NCBI GenBank assembly: GCA_002403785.1
Contig: DHIM01000010.1
Span: 12,497-39,576 of the forward strand
From: Clostridium sp. UBA4746
Lineage (GTDB): Bacteria; Bacillota; Clostridia; Clostridiales; Clostridiaceae
Direction of reading: 5' to 3'
Length of the DNA stretch: 27,080 bases
The position numbers and the translations under genes are program-made. The notes under the pieces are model-generated. The model was not told the origin of the DNA, made no database searches, and saw only the letters and a list, made by a program, of their open reading frames with translations. Position 1 is the stretch's first letter; each line of letters begins with the position of its first letter. Positions 1-6,870 of this stretch are shown here, in pieces.

Positions 1-222
1 TATATAATATATCATACCCGCAATAACAAGCAATGTAACTAAAGCTAGCAATATTAGTTTGTTTTGTAATATTCCAAAAGCTGCTCCTCTATTCTCTAAA
101 TATTCTAATTTAAAAATGTCTTTAATTAATACAACCCCATTTGTTTCCTTCAAAGAATTCAGCGCCCAAACTTTAGTTAATCTGTCCAGTATAAGGCCCA
201 AGAATACAATTAAAACTTCCAT
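1..222 (-). CDS. lspA: Prolipoprotein signal peptidase (signal peptidase II), N-terminal 74 residues, cut by window edge
   Basis: LspA is the membrane aspartyl protease that removes the signal peptide from diacylglyceryl-modified prolipoproteins. Reading the minus strand from the ATG at 222 gives an open frame to base 1 with no stop. It holds a first membrane segment (residues 2-13) followed by the family motif DRLTK (13-17), then LEYLENRGAAFGIL (39-52), the conserved Asn-Arg-Gly-Ala-Ala-Phe box, and a second hydrophobic segment (55-74). The catalytic Asp pair lies in the missing C-terminal half. A strong ribosome site (AGGGGG) sits about 8 bases before the ATG. The neighbour upstream is a YteA-type zinc-finger gene on the same strand. 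The identification rests on motifs and is firm. Whether the rest of the gene is intact cannot be seen. Confidence 0.93.
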   Translation of the reverse strand, partial: MEVLIVFLGLILDRLTKVWALNSLKETNGVVLIKDIFKLEYLENRGAAFGILQNKLILLALVTLLVIAGMIYYI

Positions 223-298
223 ACCTTTCCCCCTGTTTGAAACACATTAAAAAACTAACAAGTCAATATGCTAGCTTTTTATATTACTAATGAAAAAA

Positions 299-349
299 GT
301 ATATATTGCTCAGTTTATTTTTGAATTTAAAACCTTATGCAATATATAC
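299..349. repeat. 11-bp inverted repeat between yteA-like gene and lspA
   Basis: The arms GTATATATTGC (299-309) and GCAATATATAC (339-349) are perfect reverse complements separated by 29 bases. The stem is AU-rich and the loop long, with no U-run directly after it on the minus strand, so it is a poor terminator. It could be a weak operator or chance in AT-rich DNA. No function is assigned. Confidence 0.3.
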
Positions 350-414
350 CTTTCTTAACTAACTTAATTAAATCATCACCTTCGAAGCTGTTCCTAACCT
401 GCGGTGTTACATGA

Positions 415-939
415 TTAATCTGGCAACTGATTTTTATATTGCTGATTGCTTATTTTCTCTATAGGTTCTACGTAACCGCCATTATCGTCATCATCATAAA
501 ATTCAACTATGTCATCTAATTTATTAAACCGTTCTACGACCTGATAAGTATCTTCTTCATCAATACCAGCATTGCTATCATTACTATACTTAAAGAATGT
601 ACCAAGTACATCTTCTGAAGCTGATCTGTTGTTTTGCTCTGCTGGCATACTATTATCTATAGATTTTTGACATTGTATACAGTTTTCTGCATAAGGTATG
701 AATTCTAATCTTTCCTCGTTAATACTTTTACCACAACTCTTACATTTTCCATAATTATGATTTTCAACGCTCTTCAAAGCATCTTCAATTTTATTTAAAA
801 TTAACTTCTCATTACCTTTTAATGCAATTCCCTTTTCCTTATCAAATAATTCAGTAGCAATATCAGATGGATGATTATCATAAAAAGATAATTCGCTTGC
901 CATTTCACTGTTAGAATCTATAACTCCATTTTGTTTCAT
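415..939 (-). CDS. yteA: YteA-type TraR/DksA zinc-finger protein, main open frame after an in-frame TGA
   Basis: The 174-residue frame has a C4 zinc finger of the TraR/DksA type at Cys66-x2-Cys69 and Cys87-x2-Cys90 (YGKCKSCGKSINEERLEFIP region). Before it comes the segment SELSFYDNHPSD (15-26), and the end, EKISNQQYKNQLPD, is typical of the Bacillus/Clostridium YteA family. Members are thought to be RNA polymerase-associated or sporulation-related regulators, but the role is not settled. The ATG at 939 has no ribosome site. In frame upstream is another ATG at 1017 with an excellent GGAGGAG eight bases ahead. Its reading is stopped once, by TGA at 961-963, and then continues into this frame. 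The complete gene therefore appears to be 415-1017 (about 200 codons) with one nonsense codon. It may be a recent pseudogene, a sequencing error, or be expressed by reinitiation at 939. Confidence 0.8.
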   Translation of the reverse strand: MKQNGVIDSNSEMASELSFYDNHPSDIATELFDKEKGIALKGNEKLILNKIEDALKSVENHNYGKCKSCGKSINEERLEFIPYAENCIQCQKSIDNSMPAEQNNRSASEDVLGTFFKYSNDSNAGIDEEDTYQVVERFNKLDDIVEFYDDDDNGGYVEPIEKISNQQYKNQLPD

Positions 940-960
940 TTGATTAATAAGATTACGGAC

Positions 961-1017
961 TCATATCTGTTCATTTATCAATTTTTCTTTATAATATTGT
1001 AATTTTTTCTTTTCCAT
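961..1017 (-). other. 5' end of the yteA-like gene, separated from the main frame by TGA
   Basis: The ATG at 1017 follows a TAAAAATGGAGGAG leader, by far the best ribosome site near this gene. It encodes MEKKKLQYYKEKLINEQI, then TGA (961-963), then VRNLINQ leading into the Met at 939 with no frame change. The peptide matches the expected coiled-coil N-terminus of YteA proteins (Lys-rich start, then alternating hydrophobics). This supports one gene broken by a single stop codon rather than two genes. Confidence 0.7.
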
Positions 1018-1194
1018 GAGAACAACTCCTCCATTTTTAATATAGTAGTGATATTAAACAAATAAGACTTCTATATGATTATGTTTTCTCATGGAAAGAA
1101 TATTATTACACTTATTTAATAATATTTAAAAATATATTTTAAATATTTTGTTTAACTTTTAACTAAGTAGTTTTATAGTTATGCATATCTGCCA

Positions 1195-1887
1195 TTATAT
1201 TAGTTTCAACATATTATTTAATATATTTGTAGAATTTTCCACAGCTATATCCTTAAATTTTTCATACTCCATTTCAGCCCCATTATTTGCATTGTCAGAT
1301 ATTGACCTAATAACAATAAATGGTATTTCGTTCAAATAACATACTTGAGCAATACTTGCTCCTTCCATTTCGCAAGCTAAACACTCGAACTCATCATTAA
1401 GGCATTTTATTTTATCTATATTGGCAATAAATTGGTCACCCGACACAATTCTACCTGTAAAATAATTATGTCCCTTTATATCCTTACATGCTTCTTTTGC
1501 ATATTCAATTAGTTTTTTATCACATTTAAATTCAAATGTTTCTAATCTTGGAATCTGACCTAATCTATCACCAAATACAGAAGTATCTATATCATGTTGC
1601 ACTAAATTATCACCTATTACAATATCTCCTGGATAAACATTTTCTTTAGTTCCACCTGCAATACCTACATTTATAATATAATCCACATTAAAATCGTCAA
1701 TTAATATTTGAGCACAAACTGCTGCATTAACTTTACCAATACCACTAGTAACCACAACTACATTTTTATTATGTATAACTCCAAGACTAAATTCCATTTT
1801 AGCCTTAATTTCTTTTCTTTCAAAAGCCATATTTTTAATTAGAAATTCTACTTCCTCTTCCATTGCTCCAATAATCCCTATATTCAT
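1195..1887 (-). CDS. mtnN: 5'-methylthioadenosine/S-adenosylhomocysteine nucleosidase
   Basis: MtnN (Pfs) is a cytosolic enzyme that cleaves adenine from methylthioadenosine, S-adenosylhomocysteine and 5'-deoxyadenosine. It clears these inhibitors and feeds methionine recycling and AI-2 formation. The 230-residue length matches the family. It opens MNIGIIGAMEEE, with the catalytic Glu12, has the purine-binding GIAGG (75-79) and FTGRIVSGDQF (143-153) segments, the CEMEG box with Glu175, and the catalytic SDN with Asp198. The ATG at 1887 is preceded by GGAGGAATAAGGAA. It lies alone on the minus strand, downstream of the divIVA terminator, so it probably has its own promoter in 1888-1960. No clear box was found there. 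Nothing is unusual in the protein. Confidence 0.97.
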   Translation of the reverse strand: MNIGIIGAMEEEVEFLIKNMAFERKEIKAKMEFSLGVIHNKNVVVVTSGIGKVNAAVCAQILIDDFNVDYIINVGIAGGTKENVYPGDIVIGDNLVQHDIDTSVFGDRLGQIPRLETFEFKCDKKLIEYAKEACKDIKGHNYFTGRIVSGDQFIANIDKIKCLNDEFECLACEMEGASIAQVCYLNEIPFIVIRSISDNANNGAEMEYEKFKDIAVENSTNILNNMLKLI

Positions 1888-1960
1888 TTCCTTATTCCTC
1901 CTTGTTACTCTATAAAGTGGTTAATAAATGTTAATTTTATTTTTTTTATGTTTGTAGCAT

Positions 1961-1990
1961 AAAAAATCTCACCCAATGAGTGAGATTTCT
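1961..1990 (-). terminator. Rho-independent terminator after divIVA, end of the dcw cluster
   Basis: Nine-base-pair stem (AAATCTCAC at 1964-1972 and GTGAGATTT at 1980-1988) with a 7-base loop. Read on the minus strand it is followed by a run of six U, starting 8 bases past the divIVA stop codon. It separates the division cluster from mtnN. Confidence 0.88.
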
Positions 1991-1996
1991 ATGTTT

Positions 1997-2608
1997 CTAC
2001 CCTTTTGCAAAAAAACTTTTTATTTCTTCTAACTCATTGTTCTGAAATTCTTTTTCATCAATGTTTTTGAGTGTTAAATCAGATTGTTCTAAATTAATAG
2101 CTGTTTCAGCATCTACTGTGTTTTCAATAATTTCATTGCCAACATTGTTATTCTTAAGATAATCATTTTCTAGTCCATCAAACATTTCAATCTGACAATT
2201 CATAAAATTTCTGAATTTTGTTCTGAATTTTGCAAATTCCTGCTTAGTTTTATCATATTCATCATTTACTTTAAGTACATCATTGTGAGACTTATCTAAT
2301 AATTTCTGAGAAGAATCATTTGCATTTTTAATAATAAGTTCTGATTCCTTTTGAGCACTACATTTCGCTTGTTCTGCTGCATTTTGAGCAAGTACTAATG
2401 TGCTTTGAATTGTAGATTCAATTTTAACATGATGTTCTAATTTTTCTTCCAAAAAGCTTGTTTTTTCTTTTAACGTTGAATTTTCTTTGTATATGATTTC
2501 ATATTCTTCAGCTACCTTATCTAAAAACTCATCAACCTCTTCAGAATTATAACCTCTTAAACCTTTTTTAAATTCTTTATTATTAATATCCATAGATGTT
2601 ATTCTCAT
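1997..2608 (-). CDS. divIVA: DivIVA-family cell division / polar scaffold protein
   Basis: DivIVA binds negatively curved membrane at the septum and poles and recruits division, sporulation or wall-growth partners. The N-terminal lipid-binding domain is clear: MRITSMDINNKEFKKGLRGY (1-20), followed by NSEEVDEFLDKVAEEYE, with the conserved GYN-x-EVDEFLD motif. Residues 25-130 are predicted coiled coil (charged heptads, including the KEKTSFLEEKLEHH stretch). The tail is acidic and low in complexity. At 203 residues it is slightly longer than B. subtilis DivIVA. The ATG at 2608 is preceded by an AAAGGGTGGGA ribosome site. It is the last gene of the ylmE-sepF-ylmG-ylmH-divIVA block, 19 bases after ylmH, and is followed by a terminator. 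Confidence 0.95.
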   Translation of the reverse strand: MRITSMDINNKEFKKGLRGYNSEEVDEFLDKVAEEYEIIYKENSTLKEKTSFLEEKLEHHVKIESTIQSTLVLAQNAAEQAKCSAQKESELIIKNANDSSQKLLDKSHNDVLKVNDEYDKTKQEFAKFRTKFRNFMNCQIEMFDGLENDYLKNNNVGNEIIENTVDAETAINLEQSDLTLKNIDEKEFQNNELEEIKSFFAKG

Positions 2609-2627
2609 TTTGTTCCCACCCTTTTAC

Positions 2628-3401
2628 CTAAATGTATTGCTTTATTATTACTTTTAGTCGGCCCTTTTGAGTGCTTCCTAAAATATCTGCAACCATAAAT
2701 TTCCCATATCCCCTAATTGTTAATGTATCATTATTTTTAATGACTTTATCTTTTTTTTCACATTGAAAATAATTTACTAATATTTTGCCTGTTGATATTA
2801 GCTCAACAGAATTGCTTCTTGAAACATTACAAACAGCTGAAACCATACTATCAAGTCTAAATGATGTAGATATAATAATTTTTTCTAAAAATTTTCGTTC
2901 TGGAAGATCATTTAATACATAATCATATACACTTATTTCGCATGGACAATTCTTTATTTTATTTAAATTATTAATTATGTAATTGCTAATATCACTACAA
3001 ACCGGTGCATAACATGTTGCACCTTGTATTATTAAATCTCCTAATTTCTCTCTTTTAATTCCAAGAGACATTATAGCTCCTAAGTAATCCTTATGATCTG
3101 CCTTGCTAAATTTAGATTTATTACTAATTTTTAACAAAACAATAGGATATATTATGGGCTCACTATAGGAAGAAAAAGATAACATTCTTCTATCCGCATC
3201 TTTGAAAACACCGTTTGTAAATAATTTAACTTCATAATTTTCGCATATAGCTGATATTTGATTCCATATAGCGGGAGGTAAAAAATCATTAGTAAATATG
3301 ATTTTATCAGTTTTTTCCGCTATTTGCATTTTATTAAATATGTTAGAAATCAAATTCTTATCTTCCATATTTACACTATTTAAAAAATAATTTTTATTCA
3401 T
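2628..3401 (-). CDS. ylmH: YlmH family RNA-binding protein with S4 domain
   Basis: The 257-residue protein matches YlmH of the Gram-positive division cluster. Its C-terminal part (about 182-250) is an S4 RNA-binding domain: RLDSMVSAVCNVSRSNS, then the GKILVNYFQCEKKDKVIKNNDTLTIRG stretch, typical of S4 (RLD...S...I..G.V.VN). The N-terminal region contains the family segment GAIMSLGIKREKLGDL (about 108-123). In B. subtilis and relatives YlmH binds ribosomes or tRNA and has been linked to rescue of stalled 50S subunits; loss has mild division effects in some cocci. The ATG at 3401 follows AAGGTAGGA. The gene lies between ylmG (24 bases) and divIVA (19 bases), surely in one transcript. Confidence 0.93.
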   Translation of the reverse strand: MNKNYFLNSVNMEDKNLISNIFNKMQIAEKTDKIIFTNDFLPPAIWNQISAICENYEVKLFTNGVFKDADRRMLSFSSYSEPIIYPIVLLKISNKSKFSKADHKDYLGAIMSLGIKREKLGDLIIQGATCYAPVCSDISNYIINNLNKIKNCPCEISVYDYVLNDLPERKFLEKIIISTSFRLDSMVSAVCNVSRSNSVELISTGKILVNYFQCEKKDKVIKNNDTLTIRGYGKFMVADILGSTQKGRLKVIIKQYI

Positions 3402-3425
3402 TTGATTCCTACCTTAATTAAGTAT

Positions 3426-3677
3426 TTACAATATAATAAACACAATTTTTCTTAATATCATTATAATAAGAAGTGCGATTATTGGTGAAAAATCTACCAT
3501 TGTATTATTAAAATATCTATCTTGGATCTTTCTACCAGGTTGAAGAAGTGGATTAGTAACCTTATGTAGTAATTCTATATATTGATTTGTACGGTTAGCA
3601 TAAACCCAAGATAAAATCACTTCAATAATTATTGCATACTCAAGCACATTAAAAATCATGTTAATTAAACTAATCAA
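3426..3677 (-). CDS. ylmG: YggT-family small membrane protein YlmG, TTG start
   Basis: The 83-residue protein has two hydrophobic segments (about 5-25 and 63-83) flanking the YggT signature HKVTNPLLQPGRKIQ (39-53). YggT/YlmG proteins are inner-membrane proteins associated with SepF in Firmicute and cyanobacterial/plastid lineages. They are implicated in nucleoid or septum organisation and, in E. coli, osmotic tolerance. The reading starts with TTG at 3677, nine bases after a GGGAGG site. The first in-frame ATG (3659) has no such site, so TTG is preferred. It follows sepF after an 89-base gap that contains a 19-bp palindrome. Confidence 0.9.
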   Translation of the reverse strand: MISLINMIFNVLEYAIIIEVILSWVYANRTNQYIELLHKVTNPLLQPGRKIQDRYFNNTMVDFSPIIALLIIMILRKIVFIIL

Positions 3678-3710
3678 TTTTTATACCCTCCCAAATTCAA
3701 GTAATCTAGA

Positions 3711-3729
3711 TAACAATTAATAATTGTTA
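3711..3729. repeat. 19-bp palindrome between sepF and ylmG
   Basis: TAACAATTA and TAATTGTTA are perfect 9-base arms around one central base. There is no following U-run on the minus strand, so it is not a standard terminator. It resembles a dimeric-repressor operator, but no regulator can be named and AT-rich DNA gives such sites by chance. Confidence 0.4.
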
Positions 3730-3766
3730 CCTACTAATAATTTTATTCTTATAAAACACAAAGATT

Positions 3767-4213
3767 TTATTTGTTCCAGTTAAAAATTCCTTTTGAACTA
3801 AGTTCATTTTTCAATTCATTATTAACTTCTATATTAGATGGAGATATTATATATACCCCTTTTTCTATTTGCTGAAGGTCACCGCTTAATGCGTAACATA
3901 CTCCTCCAACAAAATCTAATAATCTTTGCCCAGTTCTAGGATCAAGTCCTGTAGTGTTAACTACTACTATTTTTCTAGATTTTAAGTTATCGCTAATTGT
4001 AGTTGCCTCATCAAAATCGTCTGGCTTTATAATTACCACTTTTGTGGATGCTGATGTATGTATATTTACTACTTTACTTTGTTTTTTATTTGCACTCATT
4101 AATGATTCTATATCCATGTTTTCATCTTCATTCTCCATTTCTTTAATTTCATCCTCACTTTCCTCTGCCATACCTAAAAAACCCATTACCTTATTAATTA
4201 CTTTACTTGCCAT
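3767..4213 (-). CDS. sepF: Cell division protein SepF
   Basis: SepF polymerises into rings or arcs on the membrane and anchors and bundles FtsZ, overlapping in function with FtsA. The 148-residue protein has the expected layout. Residues 1-15 (MASKVINKVMGFLGM) form an amphipathic membrane-binding helix. An acidic linker of low complexity spans 16-50. The SepF core at about 55-140 contains VVIIKPDDFDEA, VVVNTTGLDP, QRLLDFVGGVCYAL and GVYIISPSNIEV. The ATG at 4213 has an AGGAGG site 6 bases ahead. It is 11 bases downstream of ylmE, so the two are cotranscribed. FtsZ is not encoded in this window. Confidence 0.97.
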   Translation of the reverse strand: MASKVINKVMGFLGMAEESEDEIKEMENEDENMDIESLMSANKKQSKVVNIHTSASTKVVIIKPDDFDEATTISDNLKSRKIVVVNTTGLDPRTGQRLLDFVGGVCYALSGDLQQIEKGVYIISPSNIEVNNELKNELSSKGIFNWNK

Positions 4214-4224
4214 TTTATTACCTC

Positions 4225-4887
4225 CTATTTTTTATAATCCCGAATGCCAAATATTCTCTCACCAAGTCTTATCATATTAGCTCCGGTTTCTAAAGCAACT
4301 TCAAAATCTTTGCTCATACCTAATGATAAAAATTCCATAGAAACATTTTTATATTCAAAAGTTTTTAGATTATCAAATATAGATTTCATCTTGGTAAAGT
4401 ATTTTCTACAACTTTCTTCATTACCGATTGGGATTGTAGCCATTAGCCCTTTAATTTTTACATTATTACATTCTTCGCAAGCTTCTATTAGCGAACTTAT
4501 TTCTTCAACAGCTATACCAGTCTTTGCAACTTCTTTACCTATATTAATTTGAATTAATACACTTGCGATTTCACCTTTAGCAACATAACGCTTTTCAATT
4601 TCTTTCAATAAATGGATACTATCTAATGAATGAATAAGATGAACTTTACCAACTATATATTTCACCTTATTGGTCTGTAAATGTCCTATAAAGTGCCATC
4701 TTATGTCTCCACTTAAATTTTCGTATTTTTCCATTAATTCTTGCACCTTGTTCTCTCCAAAATCTCTTGCTCCAGATGCATATGCTTCCTTTATTTCATG
4801 TATTTGTCTAGTCTTAGAAACGCATATTAGTGTTACGTTTTCTGGAATTTTACTTTTTATATTATTATAAACTTCACCGATCGCCAA
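4225..4887 (-). CDS. ylmE: YggS/YlmE-family pyridoxal phosphate homeostasis protein, TTG start
   Basis: This is a PLP-binding TIM-barrel protein (PLPBP/YggS family). It has no known catalytic activity and helps keep vitamin B6 and amino/keto-acid pools balanced. The 220 residues include the PLP lysine in ICVSKTRQ (Lys25), the RDFGENKVQE segment (42-51), WHFIGHLQTNKVKY (65-78) and the phosphate-binding end LSLGMSKDFEVALETGANMIRLG. Translation must begin at TTG 4887. The codon just upstream is TAG in frame, and a GGAGG site lies about 10 bases ahead. It leads the ylmE-sepF-ylmG-ylmH-divIVA block. The 137-base gap upstream probably carries the promoter (a TATACT -10-like box sits just before the ribosome site, without a good -35). 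Confidence 0.95.
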   Translation of the reverse strand: MAIGEVYNNIKSKIPENVTLICVSKTRQIHEIKEAYASGARDFGENKVQELMEKYENLSGDIRWHFIGHLQTNKVKYIVGKVHLIHSLDSIHLLKEIEKRYVAKGEIASVLIQINIGKEVAKTGIAVEEISSLIEACEECNNVKIKGLMATIPIGNEESCRKYFTKMKSIFDNLKTFEYKNVSMEFLSLGMSKDFEVALETGANMIRLGERIFGIRDYKK

Positions 4888-5024
4888 CTATCCGTTCCTC
4901 CTTGATGTACTCTTTAGTATAAATTAATTATTAATTGATATATCTCATTTATGTTTTAATTCTTCATTAAGCATAAAATTCCTTCAATTTTTTAAAACTT
5001 TTATATATTTTTAATTAAGTTAAC

Positions 5025-5735
5025 CTATTTATCAGTTAAAGTAAGGTACTTATAAATAAACTCACCATTATATGCCAATATTTTCAATTTATTTTCTTTA
5101 ACAACCTTAACGTGAACATCTCTGCTCTTTAGTTGCGTTATATATGTTTGTTCATGTGTTAAATAATTATACAATACATCTTCATTCCCTATGGCAGTTA
5201 TGTAAAATGGGGTTACTATCTTAACACCATTTAAATCAATATTAGACCCAGCACATAATCCATAATTGTTATAAACAACCCTTTGACCATTTACAGAAAT
5301 TGCTTCTGCTCCTGCATTTCGTAGATCATTTATTACTTGAACAATATCATTGTCATGAATTAACTTATCCATAGTAGGATAATCATCAAAATTGTCTGTG
5401 CCATCTTCTAATGTTATTTTAACACCAGGTCCATCGACATCACTTTTCCCTAATAGTAGATTATTTCCACTAATCTCTTTTTTAATTTCTTTTGCCACTT
5501 GTATCTTTTCTTCATCCCCACTATTATATTTAGCTAATTTTGCATTAGTAGTATAATATTGCTCTTTTAAGCTGTTTAATTCAGAATATAATTTAATTCT
5601 CTCATTATAGGCTTCATCATACTGTTTTACATCTAAAAAATTATTTTTCCCTTGAAATCCAATATTCATAGATATAAGAAGTCCTATGATTATCGAAGCT
5701 ATAAAAACAAATATGGTGGCTTCATTATTTTTCAT
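5025..5735 (-). CDS. DUF881 family membrane-anchored division-cluster protein (second copy)
   Basis: The 236-residue protein has one N-terminal membrane anchor (about 7-26), a coiled-coil stretch (40-75), and a periplasm-side DUF881 domain (about 85-225) with GPGVKITLEDG, the D-x-V-x-x-INDLRNAGAEAISVNGQR core, and VVYNNYGLCAGSNIDLNG. This is the family of B. subtilis YlxW. Its biochemical role is unknown, though it is nearly always next to sbp and division genes. The ATG at 5735 follows GAGGTGA. It is 12 bases after sbp and is the last gene of the ftsQ-DUF881-sbp-DUF881 block. It is clearly a diverged paralogue of the copy at 6097-6816. Confidence 0.9.
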   Translation of the reverse strand: MKNNEATIFVFIASIIIGLLISMNIGFQGKNNFLDVKQYDEAYNERIKLYSELNSLKEQYYTTNAKLAKYNSGDEEKIQVAKEIKKEISGNNLLLGKSDVDGPGVKITLEDGTDNFDDYPTMDKLIHDNDIVQVINDLRNAGAEAISVNGQRVVYNNYGLCAGSNIDLNGVKIVTPFYITAIGNEDVLYNYLTHEQTYITQLKSRDVHVKVVKENKLKILAYNGEFIYKYLTLTDK

Positions 5736-5747
5736 TTAATCACCTCA

Positions 5748-6086
5748 TTAATGAGATTTGGTTTTATCTATTAATAGTCGTCTAATAATTGCAAAATTGT
5801 TAAATATTCTTCCGCCAAAAACAATAACAGCAGCTAAATAAATTGGGATTCCTAATTTATCGCCTAAATAAACCATTGCTACAGCCAAAGCCGCATTTCC
5901 AAAAAAACCTGATATAAAAATATCTGCGCGGAAATTATGAGATATTGAACCTCTTAATGCACCAAAAACAGAATCTAGACACGCAAAAATTGCAACAGAA
6001 ATATATGGAGAAAATTTAACTGGAATATTAACATTCCATACAATTCCTAGTATAACTCCTATTAGCAATCCTACAAAAGCAACCAT
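5748..6086 (-). CDS. sbp: Small basic protein Sbp (DUF1290 / YlxX family)
   Basis: The 112-residue protein is hydrophobic, with three or four membrane segments (about 2-18, 27-43, 56-74, 78-97), and ends in a basic tail (IIRRLLIDKTKSH). It carries the DUF1290 signature YISVAIFACLDSVFGALRG (28-46), followed by FRADIFISGFFGN. The family is the Sbp/YlxX protein of the Gram-positive division cluster. Its molecular function is not known. The ATG at 6086 is preceded by GAGGTGATTAA. Gaps of 10 and 12 bases to the flanking DUF881 genes indicate a tightly coupled operon and suggest that the three proteins work together. Confidence 0.93.
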   Translation of the reverse strand: MVAFVGLLIGVILGIVWNVNIPVKFSPYISVAIFACLDSVFGALRGSISHNFRADIFISGFFGNAALAVAMVYLGDKLGIPIYLAAVIVFGGRIFNNFAIIRRLLIDKTKSH

Positions 6087-6096
6087 TTAATCACCT

Positions 6097-6816
6097 CTAT
6101 TTCTTTTCTATTGGTTTAGCAAACTCAAATTTATACGTTTTGTTATATTTAGGAATTATAACTTTGTTCGATTTTTCCATAGTTATATCGCAAGTCTGAG
6201 TGAGATTTTGTGCGATTGCTCCTGGAAAATTAATAGCGCTTTCCAATATATCACTTTTCCCAATTGCTTTAATGGTAATTCTTTTGTTATATGAAACTCT
6301 TTCATCATTTATAATAATTGCATTTCCAGCGTTTCTTATACCACTACGGGAAGTTAGCCTAATATCATTGATAGAAATTGCTTCAGCGTCTGCCGCATTC
6401 AATTCGTTTACTATATGTACTAAATCCGTATCATTTATAAGTTGCTCTTCAGAACTACTACCAAAAATATTACTCTTAGGTGTTATATATATTGTCATAC
6501 CCTCACCTTCTACTTCTGTTCCTCCAGTAAGAATTCTTGTCTCTTCCAATTCTTTGTATACTAATCCACTTTGTGCATCTTTTCCAACCGAAGTACTTTC
6601 ATATTCCTTTGTTTTAGCATCTAGCTCATCAATCTTTTTCTGCATTTCTTTTTTACTTGTTTTTAGTTGCTCATTTTCAGTTATGATTTCAGGTGTATTC
6701 GTATTCGGCTCTACTGCTGAGCTTTGTTTATTTATCATTTTAAATTGGTAAGATAACATAAACCCTAGTAATACGCATATTATACCAATGGATACTTGGG
6801 ATTTAAACTTCTTCAT
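6097..6816 (-). CDS. DUF881 family membrane-anchored division-cluster protein (first copy)
   Basis: The 239-residue protein has an N-terminal anchor (about 8-26, VSIGIICVLLGFMLSYQF), a coiled coil at about 47-73 (ENEQLKTSKKEMQKKIDELD), and the DUF881 domain (about 95-235) with EGEGMTIYITP, D-T-D-L-V-H-I-V-N-E-L-N-AADAEAISIND and NAIIINDERV. The YlxW-like family has no established activity. The ATG at 6816 has a strong AAGGAGG site. It follows ftsQ after 54 bases and precedes sbp by 10. Sequence identity with the copy at 5025-5735 is limited to the core motifs, so the duplication is old. Confidence 0.9.
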   Translation of the reverse strand: MKKFKSQVSIGIICVLLGFMLSYQFKMINKQSSAVEPNTNTPEIITENEQLKTSKKEMQKKIDELDAKTKEYESTSVGKDAQSGLVYKELEETRILTGGTEVEGEGMTIYITPKSNIFGSSSEEQLINDTDLVHIVNELNAADAEAISINDIRLTSRSGIRNAGNAIIINDERVSYNKRITIKAIGKSDILESAINFPGAIAQNLTQTCDITMEKSNKVIIPKYNKTYKFEFAKPIEKK

Positions 6817-6870
6817 AGATTTCCTCCTTGCTGCTATCCGGGGATATTGTTATCGATAAAATTCCAACTA

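Noticed and set aside
59..250. Open frame on the plus strand opposite lspA, and the many similar frames opposite other real genes
   Set aside because: They lie antisense to genes with clear motifs, have no supporting ribosome site and carry no recognisable domain. They arise from the AT-rich composition.
961..963. Selenocysteine at the TGA in the yteA-like gene
   Set aside because: No SECIS-like hairpin is evident just after the TGA, and the position lies in a coiled-coil N-terminus far from the zinc finger, where no redox residue is expected. A nonsense mutation or sequencing error is simpler.
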